From NCBI RefSeq assembly GCF_020554845.1, contig NZ_JAJCIA010000030.1, positions 1 through 50,373 on the forward strand: a stretch of 50,373 nucleotides of DNA, in the 5' to 3' direction. The DNA comes from Blautia faecis (lineage in GTDB: Bacteria > Bacillota > Clostridia > Lachnospirales > Lachnospiraceae). Position 1 is the first letter of the stretch; every line of letters begins with the position of its first letter. Both the position numbers and the translations under genes were made by a program. Below the pieces are notes generated by a model. The model did no database searches, was not told where the DNA came from, and saw only the letters and a list, made by a program, of their open reading frames with translations. Of the stretch, positions 24,911 to 32,884 are shown piece by piece.

Positions 24911-24944
24911 AGAAAAAGGGGAGGGGCCTTAAGCACCCTCTCCC
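24911..24944 (-). terminator. Terminator of the toxin-antitoxin operon
   Basis: On the minus strand GGGAGAGGG (complement of 24936-24944) pairs with CCCCTCCC (complement of 24919-24926), then TTTTT. A second hairpin (GATTGCAG with CTGCAATC) precedes it. Confidence 0.65.
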
Positions 24945-25028
24945 GATTGCAGGCTTCACAAGTTTCTGCAATCTGATCACTGATGAATACTATATTCTAC
25001 TAAAACGCAATAAAAATATAGAAAATTA

Positions 25029-25262
25029 TTAAGCTACCTGTGGATAGTCAATAACTGCGATTTCCTGCATTAATTTTTTCGCCATATCAACAATTAATTC
25101 AAGGCGTTCAGCAACTTCGTCTGTATAGTATTTTTCGCCACACTGATCACATTCAAGGCATGGAACATTTTTGATTACGATAATACAATTTTTATAATTT
25201 ACGACGTGCGTTGTTGTGCTATTGACAGTTGTACTATTCTTACAATACATACACATATCCAT
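25029..25262 (-). CDS. YgiT/MqsA-type zinc-finger antitoxin
   Basis: A 77-aa protein with two CxxC pairs (CMYCKN and CDQCGEKYYTDEVAERLE) spaced as in YgiT-type zinc-finger antitoxins, then a short helical tail. The C-terminal HTH of full MqsA is missing. Its ATG overlaps the stop of the toxin gene by one base (TGATG), so the two are translationally coupled. Toxin-first order is as in mqsRA. It should neutralise the DUF4258 protein by direct binding. Confidence 0.82.
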   Translation of the reverse strand: MDMCMYCKNSTTVNSTTTHVVNYKNCIIVIKNVPCLECDQCGEKYYTDEVAERLELIVDMAKKLMQEIAVIDYPQVA

Positions 25263-25573
25263 CACCTCTTTCTTCGAGTTTTCAAATCATTTTCAAATTT
25301 CTTTGTGTCTGGGTAATATGCGGTTATGATATATATATTTATATTATCACATCCGGCGACAATATGCAAAATCCGGCCATTTACATTATATCCAAAAATC
25401 AGACAACTGGGATTTGGATAGTCATCAGGATAATCTTCTATAATTTCTCCGGTTGCAATTCCATTTTTTACATCAGCACGACTGATATCTCTTTCCTGCA
25501 TCCGTTGCAGACAATGCTGTGTCCAGAGTATTTTTGACTCTGAACATAATTTCTGATATATATCTAAATTCAT
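25262..25573 (-). CDS. DUF4258 domain toxin (MqsR/RelE-like)
   Basis: A 103-aa protein with the DUF4258 pattern: WTQHCLQRMQERDISRADV, then GEIIEDYPDDYPNPSCLIFG and a final HIVAGCDN...IITAYYPD block. This is the fold of RelE/MqsR-like ribonucleases and partners YgiT-type antitoxins. The ATG at 25573 is chosen because AAGGAGG lies 8 bp upstream. An mRNA-interferase role is inferred from family; it may stabilise element 2. Confidence 0.82.
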   Translation of the reverse strand: MNLDIYQKLCSESKILWTQHCLQRMQERDISRADVKNGIATGEIIEDYPDDYPNPSCLIFGYNVNGRILHIVAGCDNINIYIITAYYPDTKKFENDLKTRRKR

Positions 25574-25712
25574 TCGCTCCCTCCTTAATTTTTGCTGTAA
25601 TGTATATGTATTATACAACAATTTTATTGCTGATAGCGCCTCAAAAATATTTACAAGTCAGGTAAAAAGAGGTCAGTTAAGCCATTCAGGTCGTGAACGA
25701 TAAAATTATTTT

Positions 25713-25745
25713 AAAGTGGACAGACACAAAAACTGTCCACTTTTT
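25713..25745. terminator. Perfect 11-bp hairpin in the leader of the small plus-strand gene
   Basis: AAAGTGGACAG (25713-25723) and CTGTCCACTTT (25733-25743) with a run of T make a terminator-like hairpin. It stands 45 bp before the TTG start at 25789 and between two divergent transcripts. It may be an attenuator rather than a simple terminator. Confidence 0.5.
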
Positions 25746-25788
25746 ATATGATAATGATAGAAAATTTAACAAAAAGGATGTGATAGCC

Positions 25789-25974
25789 TTGCGTAAACCA
25801 ACGTATTATCTCTGGCGCAGCGACTTCTCCTCGCAGGAAAAATTTGAAGCTGAATGTAAGAAATATACGGATAGTGGTTTCCGGGTTGTCACATTTCTGG
25901 ATGGGAACTCGGATGCCGATATTCACAATGGTATCAAAGCAATGGTTAGAAATCACTGGGATGATATATCATGA
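25789..25974 (+). CDS. Small conserved-looking protein of unknown function
   Basis: A 61-aa soluble protein (RKPTYYLWRSDFSSQEKFEA, then GFRVVTFLDGNSDADIHNGI). I know no named family. A longer frame starts at 25693 but runs through the hairpin. The TTG at 25789 has AAAGGATGTG 7 bp upstream and begins the protein-like part, so it is preferred. Convergent with the acetyltransferase gene; the stops are 2 bp apart. Confidence 0.55.
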   Translation: MRKPTYYLWRSDFSSQEKFEAECKKYTDSGFRVVTFLDGNSDADIHNGIKAMVRNHWDDIS

Positions 25975-25976
25975 TT

Positions 25977-26552
25977 TCAACAAGCTGGAATTTGCTGCAA
26001 TACCCAATCTTCTCTTTTTAGAATGTTTACCTCATTTTCTTCCGTTGTACCGAATGCTGTCTCATAGGTATCAAATGCATAGTGCTTGAAACCACTTTTT
26101 TCCTGAACTCTATGAGATTGCTCATTCCACAAGAAGTGACCACAGAAGATTACATCAAGATTAGCGTTCTCAAAGAGAAAACGAATTACTTCTTTCAACG
26201 CTTCCGGCATCAAACCTTGTCCCCAATATTCTTTGCTCAGAACATAGCCTATCTCACGGCATTTCTTATTTTTAAATTCCGGGAAGTGAGTTTCATTGTA
26301 TTTTTCGATCCCAACAGAACCTATTACTTTGCCCTGATATTCGAGTGCAAATGTTTTCTTATGGCTAATGAACATATCAAGAATAATCTTAGATTCTTCC
26401 TTGCTTTCATGAGGCTTCCAACCCGCCATTTGCCCGACTCCATCTACTGAAGCGTAGGAATAAAAGTCATCAAGGTCGGATTGCCGCCACGGGCGAATCA
26501 ACAAACGCTCTGTTTTTAGGATAACATTACTTATATCTATTTCAGGATTCAT
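25977..26552 (-). CDS. GNAT family N-acetyltransferase (RimJ/RimL type)
   Basis: A 191-aa acetyl-CoA-dependent acetyltransferase: TERLLIRPWRQSDLDDFYSY at the start, and the acetyl-CoA loop in EIGYVLSKEYWGQGLMPEAL, then NEQSHRVQEKSGFK. RimJ/RimL relatives acetylate protein N-termini or small molecules, including some drugs. GAGGAG precedes the ATG. It lies 27 bp from the GyrI-like gene on the same strand. Substrate unknown. Confidence 0.88.
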   Translation of the reverse strand: MNPEIDISNVILKTERLLIRPWRQSDLDDFYSYASVDGVGQMAGWKPHESKEESKIILDMFISHKKTFALEYQGKVIGSVGIEKYNETHFPEFKNKKCREIGYVLSKEYWGQGLMPEALKEVIRFLFENANLDVIFCGHFLWNEQSHRVQEKSGFKHYAFDTYETAFGTTEENEVNILKREDWVLQQIPAC

Positions 26553-26579
26553 AATATTTTACTCCTCTAAATTTCGATT

Positions 26580-27212
26580 TCACGCTTTCTTAATTGGATG
26601 TCTAATTACAGTTTTCCATTTTTCCGGGGCAACCTTTCTTGCATCAGACATATAAATCTCGTGGTGCAATCTATCTTTGTTAATATCATTCACATACCCA
26701 TTTTGTTCTAAATAAGTATCCATAAGCGCAACGGTTGCTGGCTCATCATCAAAAGAACCTATGTGCATAATTTGGACGCATAATCCTTCATCAATCGTAA
26801 GATACTCTGCGGATGAACAATCGAGTTTCTTCTTTTTTGTTGCTGTTTCTACCGCCCAGTCAAAATCAGCTTTAGAAATGAAATCAGGCAGACGAATGAC
26901 AGAAATCCAGTTAAAAGCAGATTTATTTGTATAATCTACACCCTCGACATCGTCCTGCCACCAAAAGCCTTCCAATGGCGGGACAACATATTCAAAAAAA
27001 CCTTCAATTTTATAATCTGTCTTGTAACTCATTTTTAATGTGTATGCAACAGCATATAAAACACTAATCGCTTGTTGATATGCACCGCCTTCTTCGTTTG
27101 GATTGCCTTTACCTCTGACTGCAATGTAATTAGCCTTCGGGACATTTACAATCTCTGGTTTTTTCTTCGGCATATAAAATTCTTTATATTCTTTCTTAAA
27201 ATCAAAAGCCAT
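26580..27212 (-). CDS. GyrI-like small-molecule-binding protein
   Basis: A 210-aa protein with a GyrI-like/AraC-effector-type ligand domain: ANYIAVRGKGNPNEEGGAYQ, then KIEGFFEYVVPPLEGFWW and YLTIDEGLCVQIMHIGSFDD. No HTH is present. Such stand-alone proteins bind hydrophobic or cationic compounds and may sequester toxins. Methionine 26 of the frame, at 27212, follows CGGAGGT. It probably shares a transcript with the acetyltransferase, hinting at joint detoxification. Confidence 0.82.
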   Translation of the reverse strand: MAFDFKKEYKEFYMPKKKPEIVNVPKANYIAVRGKGNPNEEGGAYQQAISVLYAVAYTLKMSYKTDYKIEGFFEYVVPPLEGFWWQDDVEGVDYTNKSAFNWISVIRLPDFISKADFDWAVETATKKKKLDCSSAEYLTIDEGLCVQIMHIGSFDDEPATVALMDTYLEQNGYVNDINKDRLHHEIYMSDARKVAPEKWKTVIRHPIKKA

Positions 27213-27420
27213 AACTACCTCCGTCAAATTTCCAAAATCTATTAAATATTTTCTTAAAATCATATCAAATCTCACATGTTTTCGCAATCTATCATCAATA
27301 TCAAATATTTCATATGTTTAAATTCCTTCAATTTGACTATATACTTTTTCTTACCCATTATATATATAATAAAATTACATAGTGCATAACATTTGTATTT
27401 ACATTTAGAAAGGAACAATT

Positions 27421-29379
27421 ATGAATGCAGGATATGTCCGTCTCTCCAGAGATGATGAAAAGAAAAATTACGTTTCCATAGAAAATCAGAAGCTGATCAT
27501 CAGTCAATATGCCGATGATCATGGTGTAAAAATTGACCGCTGGTATGAAGATGATGGAATTTCCGGTTATATCTTTGACAGACCGGGATTTCGTCAAATG
27601 ATGGCAGATCTGGATAAAGAGATTGATACCGTATACGTCAAAGACTTCTCCCGTCTTGGCAGACATAACGCAAAGGTGCTTCTGCTTCTGGATGAGTTTC
27701 AGGAACGTGGCAAACACCTGATCGTCATTGATGATAATTATGATTCTATGGATTCCAGTGATGACACCATTGGTATCAAAACCTGGTTTAATGAAAGGTA
27801 TGTGAAAGATACCAGTAAAAAGATCAAACGAGCCATCGGAGCAAGGCAAAAAGAAGGAACTTTGATCACCAGACCGCCTTTTGGATACCGGCGCAATGAA
27901 AAAGATAAGACGATTCTGGAAATCGTACCAAAAGAAGCAGAATATATTAAGCAAATTTACGACTTATATCTTTCCGGTTCCGGCTATCGAAAAATCGCCA
28001 CGTATCTGACAGAACATGGTGCACCTACACCTTCTATGATCCAGCGGGAACGCGAAATCGAAGAGGGAAGATTATCCAAAAGGCTGGTCGCTTCCAAATG
28101 GTCGGATGCCATGATAAAAGAAATCCTGGACAATGATTTTTATATTGGAACGTTCCGGCTGAAAAAGCGTGCAAGGAATACCGTTCATGGAAAGGACAAA
28201 CGTGTCCCAAAGGAAGAACAATGTATTTTTGAAAATCATCATCCGGCGATTATTGATAAAGCAACCTTTTCACTGATGCAGGAATTAAAAGAAAAGCGTA
28301 ACTGCACGAATTATCGTGGAAGCCGGGGACAATGGCTTGGTTCAGAGATTCCCCATCCCTTCGGAAGCTGTCTGTATTGTAAGGACTGCGGAAGTCGTCT
28401 TACACCAATTAAGCGCCAGACATCCAGCAGGGAACGGAAATATTATATCTGTACGACATATAATACCAAAGGCAGACGTTATTGCTCCAAGGCTCATCTG
28501 ATTGAAGAAGATAATTTGATGGAGGATGTTCTGACTTATATCAAAATGTGCAGAAATGCACTCTGTGAAGTCATTGCTACCTACGATTTAAAAGATTTTG
28601 AAGCTGAAAAGAAAACAGTAGAGGAAAAACGAAAGGAACTGCATGGAGAAATATCTGACCGAAAAAATCAGTTAAAAGTTTTACTCACACAAAAAGTAAA
28701 AGACCTGGCTACCTCTTCCGGAAATGAGGATTTGATTCATGAGACTTATGATTCCATGCAAAAAGATTTACTGGCTCAGATTCATGGTCTTGAAATGCAG
28801 TTAAAAGAGCTAGCCGAAACTGCAATCGAAACACCGGATGTAAAAGATACATTACGGAATGCTCTTGATGTCGTAGATAAGATTATTGACGGGGGAACAC
28901 TTGACCGCAGGGATATTGAACTACTCATAGAAAAAATTGTGGTAGACGAAGATGGAATGCCGGAAATAACTTTAAAATATGGATTATCTAATCTGATCAG
29001 CTACAGCCCTGCCAATGAAATGAACCGCAGGGAAAATACGATCATTGCCATTGTGCTGATGTTGATTGCCGAAGATACGCGTGGCTACACATCCGCCAAA
29101 TATCTGTCCGAACATATCACAGACCTGGGATTCAAAAAGACAAAGCAGAGTATTCTGCCATATATTGAACTGGCGAAAAGCCTTGGCATTCTGGAGCCTA
29201 CCGAAAACTCGCTGAAACCATACAGAATCGTAAAAGCAAAAAAAGAAATCACATTGCTTGCCAGTGACTATCTGCCAGAAACGTTTAATTTATCTGCAGA
29301 AATGACTGCAAAACAGCTATCGAACGGATATTTACATTGTGTTACAGACGACAGGTGGCATGCCGGAAATGGTATTTGA
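27421..29379 (+). CDS. Large serine recombinase of element 2, frame crossing the right junction
   Basis: A 652-aa recombinase: resolvase domain (NAGYVRLSRDDEKKNYVSIE), recombinase domain, zinc ribbon (CLYCKDCGSRL ... YYICTTYNTKGRRYCSKAH), coiled coil, and a C-terminal extension of about 130 residues. AAAGGAA precedes the ATG. Its last six residues (HAGNGI) and stop lie in or at the split host gene, because the frame passes the GGTGGC junction at 29354-29359. In the excised circle the frame would instead continue into the left end. It should mediate integration and excision of element 2. Confidence 0.92.
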   Translation: MNAGYVRLSRDDEKKNYVSIENQKLIISQYADDHGVKIDRWYEDDGISGYIFDRPGFRQMMADLDKEIDTVYVKDFSRLGRHNAKVLLLLDEFQERGKHLIVIDDNYDSMDSSDDTIGIKTWFNERYVKDTSKKIKRAIGARQKEGTLITRPPFGYRRNEKDKTILEIVPKEAEYIKQIYDLYLSGSGYRKIATYLTEHGAPTPSMIQREREIEEGRLSKRLVASKWSDAMIKEILDNDFYIGTFRLKKRARNTVHGKDKRVPKEEQCIFENHHPAIIDKATFSLMQELKEKRNCTNYRGSRGQWLGSEIPHPFGSCLYCKDCGSRLTPIKRQTSSRERKYYICTTYNTKGRRYCSKAHLIEEDNLMEDVLTYIKMCRNALCEVIATYDLKDFEAEKKTVEEKRKELHGEISDRKNQLKVLLTQKVKDLATSSGNEDLIHETYDSMQKDLLAQIHGLEMQLKELAETAIETPDVKDTLRNALDVVDKIIDGGTLDRRDIELLIEKIVVDEDGMPEITLKYGLSNLISYSPANEMNRRENTIIAIVLMLIAEDTRGYTSAKYLSEHITDLGFKKTKQSILPYIELAKSLGILEPTENSLKPYRIVKAKKEITLLASDYLPETFNLSAEMTAKQLSNGYLHCVTDDRWHAGNGI

Positions 29380-29926
29380 GTATATTTTAAAGAATCATAA
29401 TATTGATCCGGCGTCGGATCTGGAAATCGACCAGAGTATTGATTTTGGTTCCACTGCAGCTGCATTTACCGGTGACATGTCGGCAGATTTTACTGTTGAA
29501 TTTGAGCCTTCTGCAACCGCCCTGGAAAAAGAAGGAAAAGGCTATGTAGTGGCTTCTCTGGGCGTGGATTCCGGCTATGTCCCCTATACCTCTTACAGTG
29601 CAAAGACCAGCTTTCTTAACGAAAACCCACAGATTATCCAGAGCTTCACAAACGCCCTTCAAAAAGGCATGGACTATGTACAAAGCCATTCCCCTGAGGA
29701 AATTGCGCAGGTGATTTCCCCTCAATTCCCGGAAACAGATATGGATACCCTTACCACAATTGTCAAGCGTTATTATGAGCAGGATACCTGGAAAGAGAAT
29801 CTGATATTCGAAAAAGATAGTTTTGAACTTTTGCAGGATATTCTGGAGAGTGCAGGAGAATTATCTGACAGGGCAGATTGTGAAAACCTGGTTACAACTG
29901 CATTCGCTGAAGCTGCGATTTCTTAA
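29360..29926 (+). pseudogene. 3' part of a NitT/TauT-type solute-binding protein, split by element 2
   Basis: 188 residues from MPEMVFEYILKNHNIDPASD to the stop, the second lobe of the NMT1/SsuA-like fold (FTGDMSADFTVEFEPSATAL; then the SAKTSFLNENPQIIQSF motif typical of the family). It joins the 151 codons ending at 24826 without a frameshift to give about 339 aa. In the present state it lacks a signal peptide. An in-frame GTG at 29339 inside the recombinase gene could only give a cytoplasmic fragment. Confidence 0.88.
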
Positions 29927-29931
29927 AAAAG

Positions 29932-30017
29932 TTGCTATTTAATGTGCTGGTCGTTATTCCGGACGCATTTGGACAATGCGTCCCTCCTGAAGAATTTTTC
30001 AACACATTAAATAGCAA
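29932..30017. repeat. Family D repeat, 86-bp short derivative
   Basis: Perfect terminal inverted repeats TTGCTATTTAATGTG (29932-29946) and CACATTAAATAGCAA (30003-30017) enclose a GGACGCATT/AATGCGTCC hairpin. The ends match those of the 780-bp element at 43573-44352. It begins 5 bp after the solute-binding protein stop and could act as its terminator. Confidence 0.8.
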
Positions 30018-30027
30018 ATACCGTTCT

Positions 30028-31068
30028 CTATGCCTCCACCGCATTCACCGACTCCCGAATACAAGGAATACACTCCACAAAGCAATTTCCATTATCCAAC
30101 TCCACTTCTTCTTTTGTCAGAATCCCAATAATGATCTGACAGGCTTTATAGCCAATATCATGAAGAGGAAGAGCCATGGTAGTAAGCGGCGGCTTTTCAT
30201 AGCATGCCATTTCACGGTTATCATAGCCAGCCACAGCCACATCTTTCCCAGCATGAAGCCCAAGCTCTTCCAAACGGTCATAGGTTCCACCAGCCATGAA
30301 ATCATTCATACAGAAAATAGCTGTTGCACCCTTTTCCAAAAGAATATCCGTGTTCTCATAGCCACTCTGCCGATCCCAGTCCCCATAAGTAACCATATCC
30401 GGATCATAGAGAATCCCTCCTTCGAACAAAGCCTTCTGGTAGCCCTCCAGACGGGACTGGGTATGAATACTCTCCTTCTTACCTGCGATAACACCAATTT
30501 TCCTGTGTCCTCTGGAAACAATATAACTGACCAGATCATGGGCACCTTTGATATCCTTCACCACTACAGATGGGATTTTCCCACTGCCAGTAAAGCCATA
30601 AGCAACTACCGTTGGAATGGGCAGATCCTCTGGGATAATATCGATCAGGCGCTCATGGGCAGCCACATAAATAATTCCTTCGACCTGCTTTGCCAGAAGC
30701 TTCTGGAACTCCTGACGTACAATTTCTTTGTGACGGTTATCACGGTAATAATTATCCTGGAATTTCTTATAAAGACGGAGATTTACAAGAAGAATCTGGT
30801 AATCAGCTTCCTCACAGTATTCCGTAATGCCGTCGATAATATCAGGAAGAGCAAAAACTGTCATATCTTCTGCAATAACACCGATACTTCTGGTGTTTTT
30901 GGTTTTCAGATTTTTGGCAACATAATTAGGCGTATAATTCATCTCGCGAATCACCTTCTCTACACGCTCCCTGGTGGCATCACCAACGCTGCCTTTATGA
31001 TTTATAATATTGGAAACAGTCGCAACTGATACGTTACAGGCTTTTGCAATTTCTTTTATGGTCGGCAT
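30028..31068 (-). CDS. LacI family transcriptional regulator
   Basis: A 346-aa repressor: N-terminal HTH (TIKEIAKACNVSVATVSNII) with hinge (YTPNYVAKNLKTKNTRSIGV), then a periplasmic-binding-protein-like sugar domain (CMNDFMAGG, AGYDNREMACY). The ATG at 31068 follows GGAGGGAGAAG. It is last in the sugar locus, 81 bp after the DUF624 gene, and is the natural regulator of the GH127-transporter operon; AAACGATTAA-like candidate operators lie at that promoter. The effector is probably an arabinose-containing sugar, an inference from the GH127 gene. Confidence 0.9.
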   Translation of the reverse strand: MPTIKEIAKACNVSVATVSNIINHKGSVGDATRERVEKVIREMNYTPNYVAKNLKTKNTRSIGVIAEDMTVFALPDIIDGITEYCEEADYQILLVNLRLYKKFQDNYYRDNRHKEIVRQEFQKLLAKQVEGIIYVAAHERLIDIIPEDLPIPTVVAYGFTGSGKIPSVVVKDIKGAHDLVSYIVSRGHRKIGVIAGKKESIHTQSRLEGYQKALFEGGILYDPDMVTYGDWDRQSGYENTDILLEKGATAIFCMNDFMAGGTYDRLEELGLHAGKDVAVAGYDNREMACYEKPPLTTMALPLHDIGYKACQIIIGILTKEEVELDNGNCFVECIPCIRESVNAVEA

Positions 31069-31149
31069 GGAACTTCTCCCTCCGGTTTTTTTATTAATTC
31101 TTTCTATCACAATCTTATCATATTTTATTCACAGCCACAATCGCCATCT

Positions 31150-31863
31150 CTACTCCCCTGCTCTTCTACTTTGTAATTTTTCAAAGGGCTGCAGCACCCT
31201 TCGCTCCACGGCCCTGTCCACACAGGCATATATCACCATCTGCGGAAAAGAAACGCCGATCGTAAGCAGCAGAAACAGAGAATATGGTGCCAGTGCCAGC
31301 AAAATTCCGCCGGCAATTACCACAGTGATTACGATCACCATACTCAGCTTCCATTCCAATACCATAATGAGAAATGTATTTTTCAGCAATACCCCCACGC
31401 CAAGGTCTAACATAGCGGACATTACAAAATAATATCCACCAATAAGTATGGCAAAGATCATTACACCAATCCCACACCCAATCAGCACATCATGGGTAGT
31501 TCCCTTGCCGAAATTTCCAGCAAGACTGAGCAGATAACAGGAATAGAATCCCAGAGCGCCGGTGAGCACTCCCGCCGGAAGATTTTTCAGAATATCAGAC
31601 TTAAATTCTTTCCAGTAATCCTCCAGGGAAAAACCATATCCTACCCGGTAAATCGCCGAAAGATAACGGTTCAGTGCTGACAGAGCTGCCGGAATCGTCA
31701 CGATTGGAATACAGCACAAAAGGAACAGCACATTTGCCCCAACCAGTCTGCCGGCGTAATTCCAGAGTACATAACCAACTCTCTTCACACCGCCCTTTGG
31801 CGTCTCTTTCTCCTTATCATTATTTCCCTGATACCAGTCCATGAATCTTTTTGTCAGTCTCAT
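31150..31863 (-). CDS. DUF624 (YesL-like) membrane protein
   Basis: A 237-aa protein with about five membrane segments. The DUF624 pattern is present: a short cytoplasmic start, then LVGANVLFLLCCIPIVTIPA, ALNRYLSAIYR and the F-W-K-E-F-K-like DYWKEFKSD. Members accompany CUT1 carbohydrate transporters and are thought to assist them, mechanism unknown. It follows the second permease after 160 bp that holds a short hairpin (31978-32001) and one AGAGCGTGTTTGAAAAAG repeat (31926-31949). Confidence 0.82.
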   Translation of the reverse strand: MRLTKRFMDWYQGNNDKEKETPKGGVKRVGYVLWNYAGRLVGANVLFLLCCIPIVTIPAALSALNRYLSAIYRVGYGFSLEDYWKEFKSDILKNLPAGVLTGALGFYSCYLLSLAGNFGKGTTHDVLIGCGIGVMIFAILIGGYYFVMSAMLDLGVGVLLKNTFLIMVLEWKLSMVIVITVVIAGGILLALAPYSLFLLLTIGVSFPQMVIYACVDRAVERRVLQPFEKLQSRRAGE

Positions 31864-32023
31864 ATGCTTTTCCTCAAAATTACTGCCTGATTACAGCCTC
31901 TTCATACACCCCACAAAGCATTGTCTTAGAGCGTGTTTGAAAAAGAGGCTTTTTACATCCTCATTTTAAATTTCGTACAGGCAGGACCACCGCCCTGCCT
32001 GAAAATGTTAATATTGTTATAAT

Positions 32024-32881
32024 TTAATTTTTCATACCAGTCAGCACAATTCCTTCCACAAAGCTCTTCTGCCCGAAGATATAAATCACAATACCAGGAA
32101 GGATTGTCATAAACGTGGCTGCCAGTGCCACCGGCCAGTTAGTTCCGAATGAGCCGGTAAAGTTGGTCAGCGCAATGGCAAAGGTAAATTTGCTCATGCT
32201 GTTAATGTAAATGATCTGCTGAAGCAGGTCGTTCCATATCTGGATGAACAGCATCATTCCAACTACAACTACCGCCGGTTTAATTGAAGGAACAAGAATT
32301 GTCCATAGGATTCTCATTCTTCCAGCCCCGTCAATGGAAGCCGCCTCATCAAGTTCCTTTGGAATCGTCATCAGAAACTGCCGGATCAGGAAAATGTTGA
32401 AAAAGCCACCACCTGTTAAGAACGGCAAGATCAACGGCCAATATGTATCACCCAGTCCCATTCCCTTTGTCCAGAAAATATACAGAGGAATCAAGGTTAC
32501 CATTCCCGGAAGAAGAATCGTGCCAACACAGATGTTGAAGATCAGCTTTTTCCCGCGGAAACGAAGTCTTGCAAAGGCATATCCGCAAAAAATCGCAGTG
32601 ATGGTACCAAAGGTAACTGCCGGAATGATAATGGTGAATGTGTTCTTAAAATAAGTCCAGTACTCAAAAGTCTCCAGCGCTTTGGAATAGTTTGACCAGA
32701 GCCACTCATGAGGAATAAAGGAAGGCGGATATTCATTCAATGCTGCCGTGCTCATCAGGGAAGAACGGAAAATCCACCAGATGGGAAGAAGTACCAATGC
32801 AGCCAGAATCAGTACAATGAAAAACGCCAGAACATTAAAGGCTTTTTCTTTTTTCTTTCTGCTTGCCATTTTTCCAGCCAT
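32024..32881 (-). CDS. Carbohydrate ABC transporter permease (MalG type)
   Basis: A 285-aa six-helix membrane protein with the permease signature EAASIDGAGRMRILWTILVP (the EAA loop that docks the ATPase) and a final GIVLTGMKN typical of MalG-type subunits. It starts 3 bp after the stop of the MalF-type partner. It imports an oligosaccharide delivered by the protein encoded at 34007. No ATPase is encoded in the operon; the MsmK/UgpC-type protein at 39278 is the likely engine. Confidence 0.92.
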   Translation of the reverse strand: MAGKMASRKKKEKAFNVLAFFIVLILAALVLLPIWWIFRSSLMSTAALNEYPPSFIPHEWLWSNYSKALETFEYWTYFKNTFTIIIPAVTFGTITAIFCGYAFARLRFRGKKLIFNICVGTILLPGMVTLIPLYIFWTKGMGLGDTYWPLILPFLTGGGFFNIFLIRQFLMTIPKELDEAASIDGAGRMRILWTILVPSIKPAVVVVGMMLFIQIWNDLLQQIIYINSMSKFTFAIALTNFTGSFGTNWPVALAATFMTILPGIVIYIFGQKSFVEGIVLTGMKN

Positions 32882-32884
32882 TTC

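Larger units (their letters stand above)
24827..29359. mobile_element. Element 2: small serine-recombinase element, about 4.53 kb
   Basis: The sequence GGTGGC stands at both boundaries (24821-24826 and 29354-29359). Removing 24827-29359 rejoins the solute-binding protein in frame. Contents: DUF4258/YgiT toxin-antitoxin pair, small unknown protein, GNAT acetyltransferase, GyrI-like protein and one large serine recombinase at the right end. There are no transfer or replication genes. The cargo is clearly A+T-richer than element 1. No long terminal inverted repeat is visible. Confidence 0.85.
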
